Positions 1 to 9,283 are shown, numbered from the stretch's first letter. The stretch: 64,000 nucleotides of DNA from Terriglobia bacterium (GCA_020073165.1 JAIQFP010000001.1:1-64000); one strand, 5' to 3'. Program-made: numbers and translations. The notes: a model not told the origin generated them from the letters alone.

Positions 1-104
1 CTGATGTGCTTGTCGATAAGCCGTAGCAGATGGTTTTCAGGAACCTGATCTTCCAGACGGAAGTAGTAGAACAGCGCTTCGGAGCGGTCGTGTTGCCCCA
101 TCAT
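1..104 (-). CDS. transposase, N-terminal fragment (runs off left edge)
   Basis: The minus strand reads an open frame from ATG at 104 (or the adjacent ATG at 101) to the window edge, about 34 codons. The translation contains GQHDRSEALFYYFRLEDQVP followed by a NHLLRLID segment. This matches the N-terminal start of IS1182/IS5-like DDE transposases, which begin with a short basic leader, then LFYY..LE..VP..HLLR. Only the N-terminus is in the window, so completeness cannot be judged. The next gene is 165 bp away and faces the same way. Confidence 0.6.
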   Translation of the reverse strand, partial: MMGQHDRSEALFYYFRLEDQVPENHLLRLIDKHI

Positions 105-220
105 GATCAGCAGGCCTCCAACGATGAGAATCCAACAGAGCATGGACGAATGCTTTCTTCTAACACGCCTCGGCTGAATCTCATCCTGCTAATCGAAGTG
201 ACTTTTTCAACACCCACAGG
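1..220 (-). mobile_element. possible end of an insertion sequence
   Basis: The transposase fragment is preceded by about 115 bp without a gene. Around 199-215 lies the stretch GACTTTTTCAACACC, which resembles the terminal sequences often seen at the outer ends of IS1182-type elements. The partner inverted repeat and target duplication would lie outside the window, so the boundary is a guess. Confidence 0.3.
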
Positions 221-269
221 CGATTACACCAACTACCCCCACCGGCTATTCATGGGAGAGAGCGAGCCT

Positions 270-2207
270 CTATCTCTGCAGCACCTGCCCCAGCTCCTCC
301 CACTCCGCCAGGCACTTCTGCAATCCGGCTTTGTGGTCTGCCAGTTCCTGCGTGAGCCGCTGGGTCTCCTCGGCGCTGACAAATGTTTGTAGCGCGGCTT
401 CACAGTCGGCAATGGCGGCTTCCAGATCGGAGATCTCCTGCTCCACTTCGGCGAACCGCTCCGTCAGCTGTTTGCGCTTGATGGGATTCAGGCGCTTGGA
501 CCTGGATTCGGCGGAGGCTGTATCGGCCCCTGCCGGATTGCCATTCGTCGGCTGCACAGCGGCCAGCGGCGATGCGGCGACGGTCTTCTGCAGTGCCTCC
601 GCTCCGCCCTGCTTGCGCCACAGATAGTCCTCATAGTTTCCGGGATAGACTTCCACGCGGCCCTCGCCAATCTCGAAGACCCGGGTCGCCAGCTTGTCAA
701 TAAAGTAGCGGTCGTGGGAGACAAAGACCACAGTGCCGGTGTAGTCCGACAGCGCTTTCAGCAGGACATCCTTGGCCCGCATGTCGAGGTGATTGGTGGG
801 TTCGTCGAGCAGCAGGAAATTGGCGGGATGGAGCAGCATGCGCAGCAGGGCATAGCGATTGCGCTCGCCGCCCGAGAGTACGCCGATGCGCTTGAAAACG
901 TCTTCGGCAGAAAACAGGAAGCAGCCCAGCAGGCTGCGCAACTCAGTTTCGGTGGAGCGCGGCGAGAGCGTGCCAAGATCATCCAAGATGCGCGCGTCGG
1001 GATTGAGTTCCTTGTACTGGTCCTGCGCGAAATAGTCCGCCTGCACGTTGTGCCCGAGGCGGTATTCGCCCTTGGTCAGGCGTTCCTCGTTCGCCAACAG
1101 CTTGATCAGCGTAGACTTGCCCGCACCATTCACTCCCACCAGGGCAATGCGGTCTCCCCGCTCGATCATGAAGCTGACGTCGCGAAACACTTCCTTCTCG
1201 CCGTATGACTTCGCTACACCGGCAAACTCAGCCACGATGCGCCCGCTGGCTTTCGGCTGGGGAAACGAGAAGTGAATCGTCCTCTCTTCTGCCGGGATTT
1301 CGATCCGCTCCATCTTCTCCAGTTCCTTGATCCGGCTCTGCACCTGCTTGGCTTTGGTTGCGGTGTAGCGGAAGCGATTGATGAACACTTCCAGTTGCTC
1401 GATGCGCTCGCGCTGGTTGCGGTGCGCGGCTTCCAGCTGTTCCAGCCGCTGCGTCTTCTGACTCAGGTACTTGTCGTAATTGCCGCTGTACAGATGCATC
1501 CGCTTGTTCCAGATTTCGACGATCTTGTTCACGGTCACGTCAAGGAAGTAGCGGTCATGGGAGATGAGCACAAACGCGTGAGGATAGTTGCTGAGGTACT
1601 CTTCCAGCCAGTTGCGCGCCTCGAGATCAAGATGGTTCGTCGGCTCGTCGAGCAGTAACAGGTTGGGCTGCTGCAGCAGCAGCTTGGCCAGGGCGATGCG
1701 CATCTGCCAGCCACCAGAAAACTCTTCCGTGTCGCGATGCCAATCCTCCTTGTGAAAGCCGAGCCCGGTGAGCACAGTTCCCACCTTGGCTTCGATGGCA
1801 TAACCATCGTGGGTCTGAAATTCGTGCTCGATGCGGTGGTAGCGGTCTGCGACCCGGTCATATTCCGGCGAGGCATGGTCCAATTCCGACATGCTGCGGG
1901 TCAGGTCCTCCATCTCTTGTTCCAGGGCACGCAACTCAGCGAAGACGGTCATACACTCGGCAAACACGGAGCGGCCCGAGAGAGTGAGCCCATCTTGCGG
2001 CAGGTAACCGGCGCTGATGCCCTTGGCCGTGCTGAGTGAGCCATAATCGAGGCTCTCCAGCCCGCCCAGGATCTTCATCAGCGTGGACTTACCGGTGCCA
2101 TTGGCGCCCACCAGGCCCACCCGGTCACGAGGCGTAAGCAGCCAGTCGGCTCCTTCAAACAGGAGTTTGTGACCGTAGCGCTTTCCGGCTGAGGACAACT
2201 GGATCAT
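270..2207 (-). CDS. ABC-F family ATP-binding protein
   Basis: A soluble twin-cassette ATPase without membrane domains, 645 aa, of the ABC-F family (Uup/EttA/YdiF type), whose members act on the ribosome or in translation quality control. The first nucleotide-binding domain has Walker A GANGTGKS (34-41), signature FSGGW (163-167) and Walker B ending DEPTNHLD (to 194). The second has GVNGAGKS (358-365), LSGGERNRY and another LLLDEPTNHLD. A charged helical linker (about 240-310) joins them, and the last 70 residues are a Glu/Lys-rich coiled coil like the Uup C-terminal domain. The subfamily and any antibiotic-protection role cannot be fixed by eye. Confidence 0.93.
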   Translation of the reverse strand: MIQLSSAGKRYGHKLLFEGADWLLTPRDRVGLVGANGTGKSTLMKILGGLESLDYGSLSTAKGISAGYLPQDGLTLSGRSVFAECMTVFAELRALEQEMEDLTRSMSELDHASPEYDRVADRYHRIEHEFQTHDGYAIEAKVGTVLTGLGFHKEDWHRDTEEFSGGWQMRIALAKLLLQQPNLLLLDEPTNHLDLEARNWLEEYLSNYPHAFVLISHDRYFLDVTVNKIVEIWNKRMHLYSGNYDKYLSQKTQRLEQLEAAHRNQRERIEQLEVFINRFRYTATKAKQVQSRIKELEKMERIEIPAEERTIHFSFPQPKASGRIVAEFAGVAKSYGEKEVFRDVSFMIERGDRIALVGVNGAGKSTLIKLLANEERLTKGEYRLGHNVQADYFAQDQYKELNPDARILDDLGTLSPRSTETELRSLLGCFLFSAEDVFKRIGVLSGGERNRYALLRMLLHPANFLLLDEPTNHLDMRAKDVLLKALSDYTGTVVFVSHDRYFIDKLATRVFEIGEGRVEVYPGNYEDYLWRKQGGAEALQKTVAASPLAAVQPTNGNPAGADTASAESRSKRLNPIKRKQLTERFAEVEQEISDLEAAIADCEAALQTFVSAEETQRLTQELADHKAGLQKCLAEWEELGQVLQR

Positions 2208-2246
2208 GGCGTCCCTTCAATCGTCTCATGAGAGGGGCGAAAAAGC

Positions 2247-2771
2247 TTAACGCAAGGGACGCAAAGAACGTGCGGCAGAAGCGGAGTTCATCGGGGCAAG
2301 GTCGTGGCCGGGGCAGATCTGTTCCAAGGCGCGGTCAACCACCGTCTGCAGTTCGTGGGCATACTTGACTTCGCGTCCCTTGGCCAGAATCTTCTTGGCT
2401 TCCTCAGCCGCGAACCAAGTGGGATTGCGCATCGCTTCCGGGGGTCGCCCAAACTGCTCGACCTCGAGCAGAAACGCTTTCACGACGAATTCCTGCACTC
2501 CCGGCGGCTTCCAGAAGACGCCCTTGGAATGGAGGTAAAGATGGAAGTGGCGGGGCTCGATGCTGCCGCGCACGCCGGCTTCTTCCCAGGCTTCACGCTC
2601 GGCGGCTTGACTGTGCGACATGCCCGGCTCGGGATCGCCTTTGGGAAACGTCCACTTGCCGCCGCCGTTGGTGTTGACCAGCAGAAACTCGGCTGTGAGC
2701 CCCTTGCGGCGATAGCACACGGCGGCCACCTGGAACGGTAGCGAAAATCGTGGAAACCGGGGCGCTCCCAT
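2247..2771 (-). CDS. Nudix hydrolase
   Basis: A 174-aa Nudix-fold pyrophosphohydrolase. The core reads FPKGDPEPGMSHSQAAEREA followed by WEEAGV, with the catalytic REAWEEAG helix intact. This layout (PKG..EPG.) resembles the diadenosine-polyphosphate/DIPP-like branch, so dinucleoside polyphosphates or inositol pyrophosphates are candidate substrates by family only. The first Glu of the canonical box (GX5E) is Met here; the REUXEE metal-binding residues remain. The C-terminus is a short low-complexity Ala/Arg tail. It lies 39 bp upstream of the ABC-F gene on the same strand and may be co-transcribed. Confidence 0.85.
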   Translation of the reverse strand: MGAPRFPRFSLPFQVAAVCYRRKGLTAEFLLVNTNGGGKWTFPKGDPEPGMSHSQAAEREAWEEAGVRGSIEPRHFHLYLHSKGVFWKPPGVQEFVVKAFLLEVEQFGRPPEAMRNPTWFAAEEAKKILAKGREVKYAHELQTVVDRALEQICPGHDLAPMNSASAARSLRPLR

Positions 2772-2907
2772 CTCCGTAGCCTCCGCAGAGCAGTCTCAGC
2801 TCTGATGCTACTTCGAGAATATTTCAGCAGTGTTAAAGTGCAACGAAAAAGGTGCAGGCCAGCATTACCGAAGGGGGTACCCGTTTGGATGGGGCGGGAC
2901 TCCAGCG

Positions 2908-3609
2908 TCAGAGTCCTCTGCCGTAAACCGGGATGGATGCCCCAGTCACGTCTTTGCCGGCTTCTCCAGCGAGCCAAGTAATCAGAGATGCGACCGACGC
3001 AGGCTGCACCCACTTGGAGAAGTCCTCGTTGGGCATGGCCTTGCGATTGGCAGGGGTGTCCATGGTGCCGGGGAGAAGAACATTGGCGGTGATACCTACA
3101 TCCTTGTTCTCGAGCCCCACGGTGCGGAGGAGCGAAACCAGGGCTGCTTTGGAGGCGCTGTACGCACCCACGCCGGGGCCGGGATCTTCGGCGGCGCGGC
3201 TGCCAATCGCGATGATGCGGCCACCCTGCGCCCGCCGCATGTGGGGGATGACTGCGCGCAGAATGTAGAAGGCGCTGTTCACGTTGAGATCGAACATCTG
3301 CTGGAAGGTTGCGGTATCGGTCTCTGCGACCGTCTTGCCTCCGGCAAACCCGCCCACGAGATAGGCCAGGATGTCGAGCCTGCCGAAGCGTTGGATGATG
3401 ACATCCACCGCGTGTCTGGCCGCATCCGCAGTAGAAATGTCGGCTGCCAGGGCGCTGAACGAGGCATGATCAAAATCTGATTGCTGGATGCTCTTCGAGA
3501 GGCCAACCACGGTCGCGCCGGCAGCGAGCAACGCCCGCGTCACCTCGGCACCGAGGCCGCCGTTGGCCCCAGTTACCAGCGCGATCTTACCTGGAAGAGA
3601 TACGCTCAT
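2908..3609 (-). CDS. SDR family NAD(P)-dependent oxidoreductase
   Basis: A classical short-chain dehydrogenase, 233 aa from ATG at 3609. A TTG 15 bp upstream is possible, but the ATG has a GGTGG stretch at ribosome-binding distance. The N-terminal cofactor motif is TGANGGLG, the catalytic serine is probably in IIAIGS, and the YxxxK pair is in YSASKAAL. The C-terminus (TGASIPVYGRGL) matches the usual SDR end. Substrate unknown. No partner gene suggests a pathway, although it is codirectional with the Nudix gene 136 bp downstream. Confidence 0.9.
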   Translation of the reverse strand: MSVSLPGKIALVTGANGGLGAEVTRALLAAGATVVGLSKSIQQSDFDHASFSALAADISTADAARHAVDVIIQRFGRLDILAYLVGGFAGGKTVAETDTATFQQMFDLNVNSAFYILRAVIPHMRRAQGGRIIAIGSRAAEDPGPGVGAYSASKAALVSLLRTVGLENKDVGITANVLLPGTMDTPANRKAMPNEDFSKWVQPASVASLITWLAGEAGKDVTGASIPVYGRGL

Positions 3610-4039
3610 TCGATTCACCACCAATTAGATCCGAAACGGGCACCGCTTTCCAGCGCGTGCATCTTGTCGAAATGGACGACGGTGCAGGGGCGCAATGGTC
3701 CACGTTCACCTGTCAGGGCAAGGACTAACAGCCATAGTCCAGCGACTCATGTTGATTCGGCTTGTCCCAGCACCGATGCAAAGGATTAAATTCCAGCCCC
3801 CTTGCGAACTCCAGCCGGTGCAGGCAATTCCGGGACTGGCATGGAGACTAAGGACCCTAACAGAATGTGCAAAGTGTTTCATCTTGACACGGGCCACCCT
3901 GTCAGGACAGACTGATTTGCCCTCCCGTTGGGCTGTTGCTTGTAGGAAATTGAACTGGTCTTGGTCTTTCTTCCGGAAAGGTCCCTCAGGACTGGATAAC
4001 ACTGACACACTGCAGTTTTTCGCACACAGGAGATAGTCC
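3610..4039. other. divergent intergenic region
   Basis: About 430 bp between the SDR gene (minus) and the copper-radical oxidase gene (plus). Reading frames here translate to implausible protein. A TTGACA hexamer at 3884-3889 could be a -35 box, but I see no good -10 at the right distance. The downstream gene has a clear ribosome-binding site, AGGAGA, about 7 bases before its ATG. Confidence 0.5.
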
Positions 4040-5593
4040 ATGCTGAACGTTTTCCGCCGTCAGCGGAGCCCTCTCACCGCTCTGCTCTTTGTCTTCGGGT
4101 TGACAATTCTGCTGGCCCTTCCGCTCTTGGCGGAGCAAGGCAAGACAGGGCAGGCTGTGCCCCAGCAAGCCGCAACGGTTGGCAAGGTGCAGGTCGGCCC
4201 AAGACTCGATCCGGCGGTGGTCGGTTCCTGGGGCGCACCGCAGCAGTTGGGCACAATCGGCATCCATGCCGCTCTGTTGCACACCGGCAAAGTGGTCTTC
4301 TGGTGGTACCCGTTGGGTACCGGGACCAACTCGCCAGGCAAGCTGTACGACTACACGACTGGCGCGATCAAGGACGTGACCATTCCTTTTGACGGTGACT
4401 TCTTCTGCTCCGGCGCCACCATCCTGAAGGATGGCCGTTTGCTGGTGATCGGCGGCCTGTTGGGCAATCCCTTTCCAGGCGTGCCTGACAAGGGCATCTC
4501 CCTGACCGCAATTTTTGACCCTGCTACGGAGACCTGGTCGCCCGGCCCCAACATGAATTTTGCCCGCTGGTACCCCACTGCGGTTGAAATGAGCGATGGC
4601 AAGGTTCTGGCGCTCACCGGCAAGGACGCCACCGCCACCGCCATCGTGCTTCCGATGGAAACCTACGACATCTCCACCAACCTGTGGACTACTCTGCCCT
4701 CAACCGCCAACATCGGGCGCCTCAGTGATACCTACCTGAAGATGAAGCTGCTCCCCTCGGGAAAGATCTTTATGGCAGGCTCCAACGCGCAGACTATGGT
4801 GTTCAATCCTCTGAACAACCGTTGGATGAGCAGCGCCAAATTGAACTTCGGCAACCGCTATCATGGAGCGTCCACCCTGCTTCCGGGACTCACCAAGATC
4901 CTCACCGCGGGCGGTACCATGACTTTCGGTGGCGGTGGCGCGACTGCTACGGCCGAAGTGATTGACACCTCCGCTGCCACGCCGACCTGGAACTACGTGG
5001 CCCCCATGAACTTCCCGCGCTACAACGCCAACCAGGTACTGCTCGCCGACGGCACCATCCTGGAAGTAGGCGGCGCACAGGTTACCAAGTACCAGTCCCC
5101 GGTCACCACCCCGGAACTGTACGATCCGGTCGCCAATACCTGGACGGAGATGGCGGTCGAGCCCAATCCCCGCACTTATCACTCCACCGCCCTGCTGCTG
5201 CCCGATGGCACGGTGATCGCCGCCGGTTCGGATGATCCCGCCAACCGAGTGGCAGGGGATCAGTACGAAATCTTCAGCCCGCCGTACCTGTTCAAGGGCG
5301 CGCGTCCCACGATTACGTCGGCGCCCACCTCGATCACTTACAATCAGAAGTACAACATCGCTACGCCCGATGCTGCGAACATCACTCGCGTGGCGCTCAT
5401 CCGGCCTTCCGCGACCACTCACGACAACGACTTCGACCAGCGCTATGTCGACCTCACGTTTACCAAGGGTTCTGGGCAGATCAGGATCACTTCTCCTCTT
5501 AACTCAAACTACGCGCCTCCCGGCTGGTACATGCTGGTGATTGTGAATTCCAGCGGCGTGCCTTCCATCATGCCGTTCGTGCAGATCCAGTAG
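4040..5593 (+). CDS. secreted copper-radical oxidase (galactose/glyoxal oxidase-like, DUF1929)
   Basis: A 517-aa exported protein: signal peptide in the first ~31 residues (hydrophobic LTILLALPLLA), kelch-type seven-bladed propeller (about 60-410), and a C-terminal DUF1929 domain (about 415-517). The galactose-oxidase-type active site appears complete: Cys123 in FFCSG and Tyr178 in RWYPT (the Cys-Tyr cofactor pair), Tyr380-His381 in RTYHST, and His461 in ATTHDND (copper ligands). The expected reaction is oxidation of an alcohol or aldehyde with O2, releasing H2O2, outside the cytoplasm. The residue assignment is by alignment from memory to fungal enzymes. Strong ribosome-binding site; terminator just downstream. 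Confidence 0.88.
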   Translation: MLNVFRRQRSPLTALLFVFGLTILLALPLLAEQGKTGQAVPQQAATVGKVQVGPRLDPAVVGSWGAPQQLGTIGIHAALLHTGKVVFWWYPLGTGTNSPGKLYDYTTGAIKDVTIPFDGDFFCSGATILKDGRLLVIGGLLGNPFPGVPDKGISLTAIFDPATETWSPGPNMNFARWYPTAVEMSDGKVLALTGKDATATAIVLPMETYDISTNLWTTLPSTANIGRLSDTYLKMKLLPSGKIFMAGSNAQTMVFNPLNNRWMSSAKLNFGNRYHGASTLLPGLTKILTAGGTMTFGGGGATATAEVIDTSAATPTWNYVAPMNFPRYNANQVLLADGTILEVGGAQVTKYQSPVTTPELYDPVANTWTEMAVEPNPRTYHSTALLLPDGTVIAAGSDDPANRVAGDQYEIFSPPYLFKGARPTITSAPTSITYNQKYNIATPDAANITRVALIRPSATTHDNDFDQRYVDLTFTKGSGQIRITSPLNSNYAPPGWYMLVIVNSSGVPSIMPFVQIQ

Positions 5594-5623
5594 AGCGCTC
5601 GTCCTTTAAGCAACTTTCGAAGG

Positions 5624-5656
5624 AAGGGCAAGAGGTTTCAACCTCTTGCCCTTTTC
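5624..5656 (+). terminator. Rho-independent terminator
   Basis: A perfect stem AAGGGCAAGAGGTT / AACCTCTTGCCCTT with a minimal loop, followed by TTTT, 30 bp after the oxidase stop codon. It may also serve the convergent acyl-CoA dehydrogenase gene, whose stop is at 5674. Confidence 0.85.
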
Positions 5657-5673
5657 TATTGTGGATTGCGGGT

Positions 5674-7149
5674 CTAAGCCGGCTGAGAGGTTCGTACCAG
5701 CAGGGCGTCGGCGGTGAATGCCGCCAGATCTGAGAAAAGCGACTCGGCGCTGGCTTGCTTCTGGTCCGCAGGCAAGGCGAGCTGCTTTTCCACCCGCGAT
5801 TCCATGTCGCGCAGGGCGGGCGGGGGTGTGCTTCCCCCCAGATGTTGGAGCAGCAGCCGGTGAGCGCCCTTGCGTTCCATTACTTCCAGACCATCCAGAA
5901 TCTGGCGGTGCGAGGTCCCTTCCCAGATGGCGAGAATCATGGCTTCACGCAGCCAGCGCTCGGCGGAGTACTCCTGCACTGTGCCCAATCCGCCGTGTAC
6001 CTCCATCGCCCACTTTGCGGTTTGCACGGCAAACTCCGCCGTCCAGTACTTCGCCAGATGAGCCACCAGTCGGAACAGGTGATAGCGTTCCGAGTAGGGC
6101 GGTTTCTCGCGCCACACCTGGTTCAAGAGTTCGACGGCTTCCCAGGCCAGTCTCGAAGCCGCGCGCAATTGCAGCAGGCGATCTTCAAACTGCTGCCGTA
6201 GCAAAGGCTGCTCGAAGATGGGTTTCCCGAAGGCCACCCGCCGTTCCGCAAACGACAAAGCGTCCGCCATGGCTCGTTGCGCCAGGGCAACGCTGCCCAT
6301 GCTGTTGGCGACGCGCGAAAGGTTCAGTACCTCGAGGATGAGGTAGATGCCTTGCTCCACCGTGCCCAGCAGCCAGGCCTGGCTGTCGCGCAATTCGATT
6401 TCTCCGGTGGGGACCGAACGCGTCGCGATCTTGTCCTTCAGGCGACGGATGAAGTAATTGAGCTGCCCATCCTCGCGCCGCCGGGGCACGAGGTAGAGCG
6501 CCAGGCCGCGAACATTCTGCGGCGCGCCCTCCGGTCGTGCCGCCACAACCGCGAGTTCGGCTCCGGCGTTGCTGGCAAAATACTTGTCGCCGGTCAGCCG
6601 CCAATCGTTCCCGCTTGGCCGGGCCACAGTTTCCACATTCGCACCCAGGTCGGACCCGCCTTTGATCTCCGTCATCCAGGTGGCACCCTGCCAGGCGGCG
6701 CCCTGCCGCTCGAGCAACCGCGGCAGGAAGCGCGCTTGCAGTTCGCGATCGCCATACTTCAAAAGAGGTGCGATCGTGCCCAGAGACACCGTGTAAGGGC
6801 AAGAGAGCCCGGGGTCGTAGAAAGAGGTAACGTAGATGCCGAGATAGGCGGGAAGCAACGATTCCTGCTCAAACGCACGCCACAGCACGCCGCTGCCATA
6901 GCCGTGCTGCAGCATGCGCCAGTACTCGGGGGGATAGAGAATTTCGTCCACCCGCTCGCCCAGGCGATCGAACATCCGCACCCACGGGGTGCCGCCTCGG
7001 TCCACTGCATCGGAAATGCCCTGCCCGTCATGCTGCCACCACTCTTCGTACGACCGGAGCCATTCCTGGCGCGAAACGTCACCCAACACCTCACCCAGAA
7101 ATCGCAAGGGTGAGCGCAAGCTGTCGAAGCCGGACGCCATGTTTCCCAT
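5674..7149 (-). CDS. acyl-CoA dehydrogenase family protein (AidB-like)
   Basis: A flavin-dependent acyl-CoA dehydrogenase homologue, 491 aa, longer than the ~380-aa core. The FAD-binding middle domain carries WMTEIKGGSDLGANVETVA and LTGDKYFASNAGAELAVVAA. The C-terminal helical domain contains RVAFGKPIFEQP, VHGGLGTVQEYSAERWLRE and AIWEGTSHRQILDGL. The MTE.KGGSD signature and the WEGT segment point to the AidB/long branch rather than short-chain beta-oxidation enzymes. Substrate not predictable. The ATG at 7149 has AAGGAG 8-9 bases upstream. Confidence 0.9.
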   Translation of the reverse strand: MGNMASGFDSLRSPLRFLGEVLGDVSRQEWLRSYEEWWQHDGQGISDAVDRGGTPWVRMFDRLGERVDEILYPPEYWRMLQHGYGSGVLWRAFEQESLLPAYLGIYVTSFYDPGLSCPYTVSLGTIAPLLKYGDRELQARFLPRLLERQGAAWQGATWMTEIKGGSDLGANVETVARPSGNDWRLTGDKYFASNAGAELAVVAARPEGAPQNVRGLALYLVPRRREDGQLNYFIRRLKDKIATRSVPTGEIELRDSQAWLLGTVEQGIYLILEVLNLSRVANSMGSVALAQRAMADALSFAERRVAFGKPIFEQPLLRQQFEDRLLQLRAASRLAWEAVELLNQVWREKPPYSERYHLFRLVAHLAKYWTAEFAVQTAKWAMEVHGGLGTVQEYSAERWLREAMILAIWEGTSHRQILDGLEVMERKGAHRLLLQHLGGSTPPPALRDMESRVEKQLALPADQKQASAESLFSDLAAFTADALLVRTSQPA

Positions 7150-7183
7150 TGTCTCTACTCCTTGGGCATCAACGAAAGCGCGA

Positions 7184-7567
7184 TCAGGAGCTTAAGGTCA
7201 AGCTGTACAGCAGGACGGCTAGCACGATCAGCGTGAACACGACGTACATGCGATCATGCTCGGCGGCAAATCCAAAAACCGCAAAAGCCACGCGGGCAAC
7301 CGGGGTGGCAATCAGCAACAGCAGCCCTAACTGGATGATGCCGCGGCCGCGCAGTCCCACTGCATTACCGATGATCCCGGAAATACTTCGCAGGTCCGTA
7401 GGTTCGCCGCGGAACATGCGGTAGTCCGCGAGTTCGTGGCCGTGGCGGGCCAGGTAGATGACTGCGCCGCACAGCACCACGGCGGCCGATAGCAGCACGC
7501 CAGTGCGTAGCAAGTGGGCGACGATGTCCTCCACTCGCTGATCGGTCCATTTCTCCATCACCGGCAT
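7184..7567 (-). CDS. DUF1634 family membrane protein
   Basis: A 127-aa protein with three predicted membrane helices (about 20-40, 75-95 and 103-125). Sequences such as DYRMFRGEP.DLRSISGIIGNA and GRGIIQLGLLLLIATPVARV match the DUF1634 family, usually encoded beside TauE/SafE permeases, as here: its ATG is one base after the permease stop. Ribosome-binding site GGGAGG upstream. Likely an accessory subunit of the permease, inferred from gene pairing. Confidence 0.82.
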   Translation of the reverse strand: MPVMEKWTDQRVEDIVAHLLRTGVLLSAAVVLCGAVIYLARHGHELADYRMFRGEPTDLRSISGIIGNAVGLRGRGIIQLGLLLLIATPVARVAFAVFGFAAEHDRMYVVFTLIVLAVLLYSLTLSS

Positions 7568-7568
7568 C

Positions 7569-8405
7569 TCAGATCCTCCCCGCCAGTCCCTTGTAAATCA
7601 TCTGCACGCCGAGCACGACAATGACCAGGCTGAATACCAGTCGCAGCCACTTGGTCTCAACTTTCATTAGGATGTGCGTACCCATGACCGAGCCAACTAG
7701 CACCCCCAGCATCACCGGCATCGTCAGCCCGGGATCGATGTAGCCCCGGTTCAGATACACGCCCGCGCTGGCCGCGGCAGTCACGCCAATCATGAAATTG
7801 CTGGTGGTGGTAGAAACCTTGAAAGGAATTCTCATTGCCTGGTCCATCGCCAGTACCTTGACCGCCCCCGAGCCGATGCCCAGCAGCCCTGACAGCGCGC
7901 CCGCCCCGAACATCAAGCTGAACCCGGCTGGCACCCGGTCCACGTTGTAGTAACGCGTCCCTTCCGGAGTGGGAAAGCTGCCATTCATGCGCAATCGCGT
8001 GGCCAGCGGATCAGGGGGAATATTCCACTCTGACTTGGGCCGCGGCCTGCGCGAAAGGAAGGCGGAATAGAGCAAAACCGCCCCGAAGATGGTAGCCAGC
8101 GCGGCGGTTGGAACGATCGCCGCCAGAAACGCCCCCAGCAGCGCCCCCAGCGTGGTGGCGATTTCCAGGAACATGCCAATGCGTATGTTGGAGAACCCTT
8201 CTTTGACGTACGCCGCCGCTGCACCCGATGAAGTCGCGATCACGGAAACCAGTGAGGCCCCGATCGCATAACGGATATCCACTTTGAAAAACAACGTCAG
8301 CAACGGAACCAGCACCACGCCGCCGCCCAGCCCGGTCAGCGCTCCCAGCAGGCCGGCCACCAACGAACCCAGCCACACCAGCAGGGTGAACTCGAAAATG
8401 GTCAT
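7569..8405 (-). CDS. TauE/SafE family anion permease
   Basis: A 278-aa integral membrane protein of the TauE/SafE (DUF81) family, with about eight helices in two similar halves. The first has GLLGALTGLGGGVVLVPLL, the second GLLGIGSGAVKVLAMDQAM, the characteristic glycine-rich re-entrant segments. Family members export sulfite, sulfoacetate or similar organosulfur anions; the substrate here is unknown. The ATG at 8405 follows GGGAGG at short spacing and is preferred over an in-frame ATG 15 bp upstream. Operon with the DUF1634 gene. Confidence 0.88.
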   Translation of the reverse strand: MTIFEFTLLVWLGSLVAGLLGALTGLGGGVVLVPLLTLFFKVDIRYAIGASLVSVIATSSGAAAAYVKEGFSNIRIGMFLEIATTLGALLGAFLAAIVPTAALATIFGAVLLYSAFLSRRPRPKSEWNIPPDPLATRLRMNGSFPTPEGTRYYNVDRVPAGFSLMFGAGALSGLLGIGSGAVKVLAMDQAMRIPFKVSTTTSNFMIGVTAAASAGVYLNRGYIDPGLTMPVMLGVLVGSVMGTHILMKVETKWLRLVFSLVIVVLGVQMIYKGLAGRI

Positions 8406-8536
8406 CCCACCTCCCGTCATGATGTTGCCACATGACAGGCTGAGTTCTCACTCGAAAAAATCCTTTTCACCCGGACCCTCTGCAACGAGTCCAGCCCGAC
8501 CTCCGCGCGGTCGCTGGTCAGGCAGTTGCCGGCGCG

Positions 8537-9232
8537 CTATTTTTCCTCAAACAGGCTCCGGTAAACGCCTCCTCCGATGGCTCCCCCCACCAGGGGCGCC
8601 ACCCAGAAAAGCCATAACTGGGCCAAAGCCCAACCACCGACGAATACGGCGGGTCCTGTGCTACGGGCCGGATTCACCGACGTATTCGTGACTGGAATAC
8701 CGACCAGGTGAATGAGCGTCAGCCCCAGACCGATAGCGATGGGAGCAAACCCCTGGGGCGCTCGCCGGTCGGTTGCCCCCAGAATGATGAACACGAAAAA
8801 CATGGTCAGAACAACTTCGGCCACCAGGCAGGCGATCAAGGAATATCCGCCTGGGGAATGTTCTGCATACCCGTTGGAAGCAAAACCGGCGCTCAGGTCA
8901 AAGCCCGATTTCCCGCTGGCGATCACATACAACACTCCGGCGGCTGCGATGGCGCCCACCACCTGGGCAATCACATAGGCCAGCAGCTCCGAAGCCGGGA
9001 AGCGCTTGCCGACCACCAATCCTACCGAGACCGCCGGGTTCAGGTGGCAGCCCGAGATGTGGCCGATGGCGAACGCCATGGTCAACACCGTCAGGCCAAA
9101 TGCTAAAGCCACCCCAACGAAGCCGATGCCAAGGGTCGGAAATGCCGCCGCCAGGACGGCGCTCCCGCATCCGCCAAACACCAGCCAGAAAGTTCCAAAA
9201 AATTCCGCTGCTGCACGCTTGCTGAGAGGCAT
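8537..9232 (-). CDS. aqpZ: aquaporin Z
   Basis: A 231-aa major intrinsic protein with six membrane helices and two NPA half-helices: [12 protein letters not shown] and [12 protein letters not shown]. The selectivity-filter pattern (His in [19 protein letters not shown], Arg after the second NPA) is that of water-selective AqpZ rather than glycerol-facilitator GlpF. The ATG at 9232 is chosen over an upstream TTG because GGAG lies about 7 bases before it. It passes water across the inner membrane. The next gene toward higher coordinates is AsmA on the same strand. Confidence 0.94.
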   Translation of the reverse strand: MPLSKRAAAEFFGTFWLVFGGCGSAVLAAAFPTLGIGFVGVALAFGLTVLTMAFAIGHISGCHLNPAVSVGLVVGKRFPASELLAYVIAQVVGAIAAAGVLYVIASGKSGFDLSAGFASNGYAEHSPGGYSLIACLVAEVVLTMFFVFIILGATDRRAPQGFAPIAIGLGLTLIHLVGIPVTNTSVNPARSTGPAVFVGGWALAQLWLFWVAPLVGGAIGGGVYRSLFEEK

Positions 9233-9283
9233 AGGTCGCTCCAAAGCCTACTGAGATTGAGTTTCTCAACAGCCCAGGGGTCC

